Part shown: piece after piece, positions 1 to 4,316 of the stretch
Layout: each line of letters begins with the position of its first letter
Numbering within the stretch: position 1 is the first letter of the stretch
Assembly: GCA_036522495.1 (NCBI GenBank)
Contig: DATDFS010000304.1
Location: 1-5,348, forward strand
DNA: 5,348 nt
Origin: Nitrososphaera_A sp036522495
Lineage (GTDB): Archaea > Thermoproteota > Nitrososphaeria > Nitrososphaerales > Nitrososphaeraceae
Direction: 5' to 3'
Translations under genes and position numbers: made by a program
The notes under the pieces: model-generated
Database searches by the model: none
Seen by the model: only the letters and a program-made list of their open reading frames with translations
What the model was told of the DNA's origin: nothing

Positions 1-81
1 GTGAGGATTGTGAAGAGAGTAACATTTGTAAACGAAATTCTTCCAAAGGTTAGAGCAAGGGCCAATATCATAAATTCATAG
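1..81 (+). CDS. Possible C-terminal tail of an unidentified gene (partial)
   Basis: Frame 1 is open from the first base of the window to a TAG at 79-81 and would encode 26 residues rich in Val, Arg, Lys and Ile. No motif is recognisable, and an open run of this length at the edge of a window occurs easily by chance. It is listed only because the gene, if real, would lie mostly outside the window. The other two forward frames close sooner. Confidence 0.2.
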   Translation: MRIVKRVTFVNEILPKVRARANIINS

Positions 82-226
82 GATATATCTGCAGGCAGCT
101 TTGAAAGGACTATCCAGGACTAGGCCGCAGGCGTAAGAACAGAGGCGATATTTTGATAGTTAATTCGACAGTTCAATAGTTCCTCTAGGTTTTAATCTCC
201 ATGGATGACAAGATAATAATGGTAAC
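82..226. other. Intergenic leader of the secreted-protein gene
   Basis: No RNA gene or convincing reading frame is visible. An AT-rich TATA-like element (TTTTAAT, about 190-196) lies some 30 bases before the ATG at 227, the usual archaeal spacing for a transcript with almost no leader. A 10-codon reading frame starts at ATG 201 and ends at TAA 231-233, overlapping the first codons of the downstream gene in another frame. If the transcript starts near 220 this short frame would not be transcribed. Confidence 0.4.
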
Positions 227-640
227 ATGGTAAAGTATCGTGTTCTGCGGTATCCGGTCGCATTGGCTGTGCTACTTGTTTTCACGCTTTCAGCTTCATT
301 TCTAGCAGCGCATGCTCAAAACCACTCTGTTGCAAGGTTACGCATTCTAACGCACGTCATTAACGACGACGGTGGAACAAACCGGTCTTCAGATTTCTCA
401 AATTGCATAGACTCCTCAAGTGGCAGCAGTTCAACTACACAGTGTTCTTCTGGCAATTCATTACATAGCTTCGACGCCGGGAGTTACAATGTAACACAGG
501 ATCCAAATAATCCAGTAAGAGGATACAAAGTAACGTATTCGAAGGACTGCTCTGGTGTCATCAGTGCTGGCGACTTCAGGACTTGTATTGTCACTTACGA
601 CGACATGGCTTCTTCTTCCTCTTCCTCCCAAGTAGGCTAA
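227..640 (+). CDS. Secreted small protein with a prealbumin-like (Cna-B/SpaA-like) domain
   Basis: This 137-residue protein has a clear Sec signal peptide: basic residues Lys3, Arg5 and Arg8, a hydrophobic core at about 10-28, and an AHA|Q cleavage site after Ala30. The mature part of about 107 residues reads as one beta-sandwich unit: a V-x-N-D-D-G-G motif (44-50), an A-G-S-Y-N-V-T strand (84-90), then G-Y-K-V-T-Y (99-104), C-S-G-V-I (108-112) and T-C-I-V-T-Y-D-D (119-126). From memory, this pattern is typical of prealbumin-like fold repeats in exported thaumarchaeal proteins, often in tandem; here there is only one copy. Four cysteines (60, 73, 108, 120) could form two disulfides outside the cell. 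The protein ends in six serines (129-134) plus QVG, with no membrane anchor or sorting signal, so it is probably released or bound non-covalently. The partner and function are unknown. ATG 227 is the only in-frame start that keeps the whole signal peptide. Confidence 0.75.
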   Translation: MVKYRVLRYPVALAVLLVFTLSASFLAAHAQNHSVARLRILTHVINDDGGTNRSSDFSNCIDSSSGSSSTTQCSSGNSLHSFDAGSYNVTQDPNNPVRGYKVTYSKDCSGVISAGDFRTCIVTYDDMASSSSSSQVG

Positions 641-671
641 AGCAATATTATGCGACCTTATCGAAGCCTAC
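632..671 (+). other. Inverted repeat at the 3' end of the secreted-protein gene
   Basis: GTAGGCT (632-638, spanning the stop codon) is matched by its complement AGCCTAC (665-671), with a 26-base loop. An alternative small hairpin, CGAAG (662-666) with CTTCG (672-676), overlaps the right arm, so the two structures exclude each other. It could mark or protect the transcript end. There is no T run after it, so it is not a typical archaeal terminator. Confidence 0.25.
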
Positions 672-703
672 CTTCGTTGATGGTATGAGCCACCACACCA
701 TAG

Positions 704-721
704 CCACATCCACATTCACAT
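704..721 (+). repeat. Three tandem hexamers (CCACAT)
   Basis: CCACAT, CCACAT and TCACAT lie head to tail in the spacer between the secreted-protein gene and the winged-helix gene. The array is short and may be chance, but it is another hexamer tract in a window that also has a hexamer repeat inside cofE. Confidence 0.4.
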
Positions 722-818
722 CCAAGGACCAGCACTCCTAATTTTTGATATAGTCTTCTTGACTTTTGATGCCTCCAATACGAGCGCTTATATTTTACAT
801 CATTCCAACAAGTATAGG

Positions 819-824
819 TTATAT
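819..824 (+). promoter_or_regulatory. TATA-like box for the winged-helix gene
   Basis: TTATAT is centred about 27 bases before the ATG at 849, which fits an archaeal promoter producing a leaderless mRNA. A second AT-rich element (TTATATTTTA, 788-797) lies further upstream and could serve instead. No Shine-Dalgarno sequence is present before 849, in line with leaderless translation. Confidence 0.4.
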
Positions 825-848
825 CAAAAGACTCGGGCGTGATGGTTG

Positions 849-1118
849 ATGTATCAGCGACTTAAACAAGCAAAATTGTTGAAGATACTAATCGAAGAAA
901 AGGCGCTAGTAAGGCTTCTTAAGACGATCGATGACAAAGATTACCATACTCGAGAATTACTAAAAAAGCTGGGAGCCTATGGCTATGGACACAAACTTTT
1001 GCTGAAGGCAGAAAAAATCGGATTGGTGCAAAGAAGAACAAATAAGAACAAAGTCTACAACACACTTACAAAGAAAGGCAGGGAGATAATCAAATTAGCG
1101 AACCAGATAGGAGTCTGA
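849..1118 (+). CDS. Small winged-helix DNA-binding protein
   Basis: The 89-residue product is very basic (many Lys and Arg) and consists of little more than one winged-helix domain. The predicted order is: N-terminal helix (about 3-17), helix 1 (A-L-V-R-L-L-K-T-I, 19-27), helix 2 (H-T-R-E-L-L-K-K-L, 33-41), recognition helix (about 45-56) ending in K-I-G-L-V (56-60), a wing with basic residues (Q-R-R-T-N-K-N-K-V-Y, 61-70), and a C-terminal helix starting T-K-K-G-R-E (74-79). The pattern resembles MarR/ArsR-like or PadR-like archaeal regulators, but I cannot name the family. There is no ligand or metal site (no Cys, a single pair of His) and no second domain. ATG 849 is preferred over the adjacent TTG at 846 because the TATA-like box at 819-824 sits at leaderless distance. 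It stands alone, so its target is unknown; its own promoter or the secreted-protein gene upstream are possible. Confidence 0.75.
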   Translation: MYQRLKQAKLLKILIEEKALVRLLKTIDDKDYHTRELLKKLGAYGYGHKLLLKAEKIGLVQRRTNKNKVYNTLTKKGREIIKLANQIGV

Positions 1119-1371
1119 CATTATCGTTTGTATTATATCATGGTGTGACAATGACAATGACAGCATTCTTGCTTTTATGTAATACGTGTCTTTATGTCGG
1201 AGTTACTTGAAAAAAATACAAATATTACAGTTTTTAAGAAATCAAATATGGTTTTATGTTCTTAATCTATAATCGTTACCATTAACAAGGAACCAATAAA
1301 TACTTTTAAAGTTATTACATCTCAAATTTAAAAAGGTGTAGAGAGGCAGGAAAAGGAAGGTTAAATAGATT
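1119..1371. other. AT-rich intergenic stretch without a recognisable gene
   Basis: This stretch is markedly richer in A and T than the genes on either side, with many stops in all frames. T-rich runs such as TTCTTGCTTTTATG (about 1167-1180) and GTTTTTAAG (about 1230-1238) could end the winged-helix transcript in the archaeal manner. Nothing resembling a tRNA or rRNA was seen. Confidence 0.5.
1327..1335 (+). promoter_or_regulatory. Strong TATA-like box without an assigned gene
   Basis: TTTAAAAAG is close to the archaeal TATA consensus and would start transcription near 1355-1362. Downstream lie a 40-codon frame (ATG 1372) and the inverted repeat 1333-1422. It may drive a small protein, a small RNA, or nothing: such AT-rich matches are frequent in AT-rich spacers. 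Confidence 0.3.
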
Positions 1372-1422
1372 ATGAACCACACAACTACCCAAATCCCTCC
1401 CTACCGCCACACCCTACACCTT
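1333..1422. repeat. 9-bp inverted repeat enclosing a purine/pyrimidine-skewed segment
   Basis: AAGGTGTAG (1333-1341) is exactly complementary to CTACACCTT (1414-1422), 90 bases end to end. The left inner flank is almost pure purine (G and A, 1341-1360) and the right inner flank is C-rich pyrimidine (about 1387-1420). It could be the closing stem of a small RNA or the ends of a very short mobile-element remnant. No clear target duplication is visible outside the arms. Confidence 0.4.
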
Positions 1423-1494
1423 AATATATTTCATACAAGAAGAATAAAAAGATTGTTAAATGGAAATTTCATAGAAGCAAGCAATAACTGTTGA
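1372..1494 (+). CDS. Possible small ORF (40 residues), unrecognised
   Basis: ATG 1372 opens a 40-codon frame to TGA 1492-1494, about 40 bases after a good TATA-like box and 12 bases after a GGAAGG run. The product is basic in its second half (R-R-I-K-R) with no known motif. The same frame continues open after the TGA for another 69 codons to TAA 1702-1704, so an interrupted single gene of about 110 codons is possible. Its left part lies inside the inverted repeat 1333-1422, which argues against strong coding constraint. Confidence 0.2.
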   Translation: MNHTTTQIPPYRHTLHLNIFHTRRIKRLLNGNFIEASNNC

Positions 1495-1515
1495 ATCTTT
1501 TTCATTTCACACGGT

Positions 1516-1704
1516 ATGAAAAGTAGGATAAACCGTTGTTTGAACATATCTCCACGAGACGCAGATAGGACGTTGAATTTACCTAATGCTCTTATTATGA
1601 AAATTAACACCACCAGCTTGGTATCAATAGTACTTTACGAACTTTGGTCGTTCTTCCGACAAGAGATTTTTGCTGGATCCCTTTCAATCGTTTCTAACTT
1701 ATAG
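1516..1704 (+). CDS. Possible small ORF (62 residues), unrecognised
   Basis: ATG 1516 gives a 62-residue frame ending at TAA 1702-1704. It has a basic N-terminal half (K-S-R-I-N-R, P-R-D-A-D-R) and a hydrophobic, aromatic second half (about 35-48). It is in the same frame as the 1372-1494 ORF, separated only by its TGA and 21 bases. I see no domain. It may be the remnant of a decayed gene or chance; no promoter or Shine-Dalgarno is obvious just upstream. Confidence 0.2.
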   Translation: MKSRINRCLNISPRDADRTLNLPNALIMKINTTSLVSIVLYELWSFFRQEIFAGSLSIVSNL

Positions 1705-2236
1705 TGCAATATTTCGTACCTACAATATCTTACTAACCCCCATCATATAGACGATGACAAAGAAGAGACTTTATTACTAGCAGTACCAAAGTCGATGATG
1801 CTGGCGGCAGATTTGAGACTTACGCCGTCCCACCACATCATGTAAATTCTAATCCTGTTGTACTCTGTCTTGGGATACGCTGTATATGCTAGCTTCGACT
1901 GCATTCTATTCTAAAATGAGAATGTTCAAAAGAAATACAACACATAGGTTCAAAGGTATAAACCAAGGAAAATAAACCAAGGAAAATAATTCAGAGAAGA
2001 TAGACAATGGCATATGCCCATCTGTTGATTGTGATGATGCATAACGAAGAAGTTGTTTGGAATAGAGTAAGTATGTAAGTAAATGAGAAAACGGCCCATC
2101 TCGCTCCTATCAACGAACACAGATAAGAGTCAACTGGGAACCTGATTGTTTTCTCTGTACCGACGTTATTTCTTCAACTGTAGATTCCTGTCTCAGCGAG
2201 CGCCACAGCAATGTTCTATCTGTAAATTAAATAAAG
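1705..2236. other. Gene-poor spacer before the HAD phosphatase gene
   Basis: No full gene with a start codon is visible. Positions 1758-1892 are open in one + frame for 44 codons without ATG, GTG or TTG, with protein-like composition, and could be a gene remnant. Small repeats are present: the 14-mer tandem at 1958-1989, an 8-mer pair GTAAGTAT/GTAAGTAA at 2067-2082, and a 6-bp hairpin CATTCT/AGAATG at 1902-1924. A TTG at 2146 opens the HAD frame early, but the residues it would add have no HAD features. Confidence 0.5.
1958..1989 (+). repeat. Tandem 14-mer, 2.3 copies
   Basis: The unit ATAAACCAAGGAAA occurs twice without mismatch (1958-1971 and 1972-1985), followed by the first four bases of a third copy. 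It is in non-coding DNA about 290 bases before the HAD phosphatase gene, too far for a promoter element of that gene. It most likely arose by slippage or local duplication. Confidence 0.75.
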
Positions 2237-2244
2237 TTAATATA
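2237..2244 (+). promoter_or_regulatory. serB: TATA-like box for the HAD phosphatase gene
   Basis: TTAATATA lies 34-41 bases before ATG 2278, predicting a transcript start near 2266 and a leader of about 10 bases. This supports ATG 2278 over the upstream in-frame TTG codons at 2146 and 2257, both of which would lie before the predicted transcript start. Confidence 0.4.
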
Positions 2245-2277
2245 CGGAAAGGAAGGTTGTTTGCACAAGCACTTATC

Positions 2278-2937
2278 ATGCTCATTATCTTTGATGTGGA
2301 AGGAGTACTACTCAATGCAGAATACCTTCCAGTTTTAGCCCAGATGATGGGGCCGGAGAAAGAAAAGGAGATATGGGATATCACAAAACAAGGCATCCGC
2401 GGAGACATAAACTGGGAGGAGGGCCTAATAAAGCGTGTTGAGGCCCTAAGAGGCATTAGTTTTCAAGACGCCAGACGGATCGGCGCTAGTCTTGAGATCA
2501 TGCCGGGTGCAAAGGAACTTTGCTCGGCACTAAAGAGCGCCGGCTGGAAAATGATCGCCGTCTCTGGCGGATTTACAATCATTACCGACAGATTGAAATC
2601 CGAGCTCGGAATAGATAAGATCTTTTCAAATGAATTAATCTTTGATGATGATGGAAGGCTTGACGGTTTGAATCTCCAGGTGACATCCGACAAGGCGGCC
2701 GCAATCAGCCCCACAATAAATGAGTGGGGAATAAGGAAAGAAGACACCGTGGTTGTCGTGGACGGAGCAAATGATCTGAAATTGTTCGGTTTAGCTTCTT
2801 TCACGGTAGGATTTTGCCCGGTGGACATAGTGAAGCAGAATGCGGACGCAGTTATAGAAATTCATGATTTGACCTTGTTACTTAACTTGCTTGAAAAGAA
2901 GTTTGGCAAGACTGCAATAGTGGCAAAGACGCAGTGA
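2278..2937 (+). CDS. serB: HAD-family phosphatase, phosphoserine phosphatase-like
   Basis: Starting at ATG 2278 the protein has 219 residues, near the 211 of Methanocaldococcus jannaschii phosphoserine phosphatase. All HAD motifs are present. Motif I is F-D-V-E-G-V with nucleophile Asp6 and Glu8 in place of the usual second Asp. Motif II is V-S-G-G-F with Ser96; motif III is Lys139; motif IV is V-D-G-A-N-D with Asp162 and Asp166. Aligned by eye to the M. jannaschii enzyme, the substrate-binding Glu20 and Arg56 correspond to Glu15 and Arg53 (shared K-R-V). This favours O-phosphoserine hydrolysis to serine, the last step of the phosphorylated serine pathway, in the cytosol. The helical cap lies at about 14-75. 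The 44 extra codons possible upstream carry no HAD features and are excluded. The Glu in motif I is also seen in enolase-phosphatases (D-x-E-G-T), so another phosphoester substrate cannot be ruled out. cofE follows after 107 bases with its own likely promoter. Confidence 0.8.
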   Translation: MLIIFDVEGVLLNAEYLPVLAQMMGPEKEKEIWDITKQGIRGDINWEEGLIKRVEALRGISFQDARRIGASLEIMPGAKELCSALKSAGWKMIAVSGGFTIITDRLKSELGIDKIFSNELIFDDDGRLDGLNLQVTSDKAAAISPTINEWGIRKEDTVVVVDGANDLKLFGLASFTVGFCPVDIVKQNADAVIEIHDLTLLLNLLEKKFGKTAIVAKTQ

Positions 2938-3005
2938 CAGTACAAACGTATTGCATTGTAGTCTATTCGCATATAGGAGTGTATGAGTACGCCAGTAAGT
3001 ACATA

Positions 3006-3015
3006 TTTTATTATA
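3006..3015 (+). promoter_or_regulatory. cofE: TATA-like box for cofE
   Basis: TTTTATTATA lies 30-39 bases before the GTG at 3045 and predicts a transcript start just before that codon. A second AT-rich element (TTATTTAGATATC, 3031-3043) would instead place the start near 3065, just before the out-of-frame ATG 3070. The choice between them bears directly on which start codon of cofE is used. Confidence 0.35.
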
Positions 3016-3044
3016 CCCTCGACAAGACTATTATTTAGATATCT

Positions 3045-3917
3045 GTGGTATTCCATGCCGATTGCGTCGATGGGGGGGGAAGGAAGGGCGGCAATAAAGG
3101 TAATGGTAATGGTAATAGTAATGATAATGGTAATAGTAATAGTAATGGTAATGGTGCTATCCAAATCATCCCTCTCCGCCTTTCTGCCGACATAAGACCG
3201 AATGATGAGCTGGACACGTTAATTTTAAGATCCCTAGAACAAAGACAGGAACAGATTTTTGACAATGACGTACTGGTCGTTGCTCACAAGATAGTCTCAA
3301 AAGCTGAGGGCCGCGTGATAAACCTAGAGCATATCAAACCGTCAGCCGAATCCTTGAAGATAGCAGCGGAAGATGGCAAGGACCCCAGGATAATAGAACT
3401 CATACTGGATGAATCTAAGGACATGATACGGCATTCGAACGGTGTCATAATAGTGGAAACAAGACACGGATTTATCTGCGCAAATGCAGGAGTAGACCAG
3501 AGCAATGTTGAAGATAGTATTAATCATGCAGTATTGCTGCCAGTTGATGCTGACGCATCTGCAAATAAGATTAGAGAGTCGTTAAGAGAGAAAACGGGTG
3601 GCAAAGACTTTGCAGTCATAATAACGGATACCTTTGGAAGACCATTTAGGGAGGGTCAAACGAACGTCGCAATCGGTATTGCTGGAATTGAACCGATAAA
3701 AAGCTATGTTGGAAGTGCTGATATGTACGGAAAGAAACTGAGGGTAACTGAGATTGCAGTCGTAGACGAAATTGCTTCTGCCGCAGAGCTGGCAATGGGA
3801 AAACTGGAACGGGTTCCTGTTGTCATCATAAGAGGTTACAAGTATCAAAAGCCTGAAAAAGAATCCAGTGCTATCTCCAAGCTAATCAGGCCAAAAGAGA
3901 AGGATCTTTTTAGGTAA
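3045..3917 (+). CDS. cofE: Coenzyme F420-0:L-glutamate ligase (CofE) with low-complexity N-terminus
   Basis: CofE adds L-glutamates to F420-0, with GTP and divalent metal, to make the gamma-linked tail of the deazaflavin cofactor F420. The CofE core runs from about residue 38 to 267: I-I-P-L at 41-44, V-V-A-H-K-I-V-S-K-A-E-G-R at 78-90, V-E-T-R-H-G-F-I-C-A-N-A-G-V-D-Q-S-N-V at 137-155, D-T-F-G-R-P-F-R-E-G-Q-T at 195-206, and L-R-V-T-E-I-A-V-V-D-E at 232-242. The core of about 254 residues matches single-domain archaeal CofE; there is no fused nitroreductase domain as in actinobacterial FbiB. Residues 1-37 are foreign to the family: a short N-terminus encoded across eight G, then 19 residues of Gly/Asn/Ser/Asp from a hexamer repeat. 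TAG at 3036-3038 closes the frame upstream, and GTG 3045 is the only standard start before the core. The core call is secure; the start is not. Confidence 0.93.
   Translation: MVFHADCVDGGGRKGGNKGNGNGNSNDNGNSNSNGNGAIQIIPLRLSADIRPNDELDTLILRSLEQRQEQIFDNDVLVVAHKIVSKAEGRVINLEHIKPSAESLKIAAEDGKDPRIIELILDESKDMIRHSNGVIIVETRHGFICANAGVDQSNVEDSINHAVLLPVDADASANKIRESLREKTGGKDFAVIITDTFGRPFREGQTNVAIGIAGIEPIKSYVGSADMYGKKLRVTEIAVVDEIASAAELAMGKLERVPVVIIRGYKYQKPEKESSAISKLIRPKEKDLFR
3072..3079 (+). repeat. Run of eight G at the start of cofE
   Basis: An uninterrupted G8 homopolymer lies 27 bases into cofE. Such runs slip during replication and are also prone to sequencing error. One extra G (or two fewer) would join the frame of ATGs 2983, 3055 and 3070 to the cofE core. 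Confidence 0.9.
3099..3155 (+). repeat. Hexamer repeat (GGTAAT with variants), 9.5 copies, inside cofE
   Basis: The 57 bases read as RRTAAT units (GGTAAT, AGTAAT, GATAAT) and encode alternating Asn with Gly, Ser or Asp. The unit length is a multiple of three, so copy-number change would alter the linker length but not the frame. It lies directly before the first conserved residues of the CofE fold. In the +1 frame it encodes a Met/Val/Ile run with many ATG codons, and on the other strand an Ile/Thr run. Confidence 0.95.
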
Positions 3918-3999
3918 AATCAATTAATAACCTAGATAGCAATGTAGCATATTCTTTTACTGAACCCAACAGGGTATTAATTTATGTATCGCTACGGCT

Positions 4000-4020
4000 G
4001 CTTATTCACCCTGGATAAGC
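4000..4020. promoter_or_regulatory. Hairpin just upstream of the tusA promoter
   Basis: GCTTATTC (4000-4007) pairs with GGATAAGC (4013-4020), eight pairs including one G-U, with a 5-base loop. It ends 10 bases before the likely TATA box of tusA and starts 82 bases after the cofE stop. It could be an operator for a dimeric regulator or a structure at the end of the cofE transcript. A weaker element, ACCC/GGGT (3964-3975), lies further upstream and is followed by an AT-rich run. Confidence 0.35.
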
Positions 4021-4029
4021 TCCTAAACA

Positions 4030-4038
4030 TTTAATATT
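4030..4038 (+). promoter_or_regulatory. TATA-like box for the tusA-cysteine synthase operon
   Basis: TTTAATATT lies 30-38 bases before ATG 4068, predicting a leader of fewer than 10 bases. The 3-base gap between tusA and the next gene leaves no room for a second promoter there, so this one probably serves both genes. Confidence 0.5.
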
Positions 4039-4067
4039 CTGCTGTTACAATTTTATCCTGTTATCAA

Positions 4068-4313
4068 ATGAGTGCTGCCAGCAAATCTCCGACTAAAACT
4101 ATAGACGTTAGAGGCCTTTTTTGTCCTGAACCAGTATTTCGTACAAAGATCGAAATGGAAAGACTGGCGATAGGAGATATGCTGAAGATAGTATCTGACG
4201 ACCCTGAATCCGAGGAGGACATAGCCAAATGGGTAAAGAGAAGCGGTCATGAGCTTTTATCCCTAGACAAAGGCCAGAAAGATCTCGAGTTCGTAATAAA
4301 GAAGGCAAAGTAG
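4068..4313 (+). CDS. tusA: TusA/SirA-family sulfur carrier protein
   Basis: The 81-residue protein is a complete TusA-fold domain. It has the signature D-V-R-G-L-F-C-P-E-P at 13-22, with Cys19 as the persulfide-carrying cysteine of the C-P-x-P motif, then a G-D-M-L-K-I-V-S-D-D-P strand (37-47), D-I-A-K-W (53-57) and the K-R-S-G-H element (59-63), ending in a beta strand and two lysines. TusA proteins accept sulfur as a persulfide and pass it to partners in tRNA thiolation, molybdenum cofactor work or sulfur metabolism in the cytosol. No tusBCD, dsrE or desulfurase gene is in the window; instead a cysteine synthase starts 3 bases after the stop, almost certainly in the same mRNA. That suggests a role in sulfur delivery for cysteine synthesis, which is inference. 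ATG 4068 is supported by the family length and the TATA-like box at 4030-4038. Confidence 0.93.
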   Translation: MSAASKSPTKTIDVRGLFCPEPVFRTKIEMERLAIGDMLKIVSDDPESEEDIAKWVKRSGHELLSLDKGQKDLEFVIKKAK

Positions 4314-4316
4314 AAA

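Noticed and set aside
658..861. Open minus-strand frame of about 68 codons with a Cys/Gly-rich segment (G-C-E-C-G-C-G) in the spacer between the first two genes
   Set aside because: It has no ATG, GTG or TTG near its beginning, and the Cys-rich part comes from the short CCACAT hexamer repeat read backwards. It also overlaps the likely promoter of the winged-helix gene. A protein search would be needed to revive it.
1942..1965. T-arm-like GGTTCAAAGG sequence suggesting a tRNA
   Set aside because: No matching acceptor stem, anticodon arm or full cloverleaf could be built around it.
2009..2018. 10-base perfect palindrome GGCATATGCC
   Set aside because: Several palindromes of this length are expected by chance in a window of this size, and it is not close to a promoter.
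2031..2145. Possible C/D-box guide RNA: a perfect C box (GTGATGA, 2031-2037)
   Set aside because: The nearest downstream CTGA that could be a D box is over 100 bases away, much longer than archaeal C/D RNAs, and no clear C'/D' pair lies between.
2146..2277. 44-codon N-terminal extension of the HAD phosphatase from TTG 2146
   Set aside because: The extension has no HAD similarity, while ATG 2278 places motif I five residues in, as usual for this family, with a TATA-like box 34-41 bases upstream.
2983..3195. 70-residue frame overlapping the cofE start, with a Met/Val/Ile-rich stretch
   Set aside because: Its hydrophobic part is the cofE hexamer repeat read in another frame and its end overlaps conserved cofE sequence. 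I do not treat it as a separate gene, only as the possible alternative start frame for cofE.
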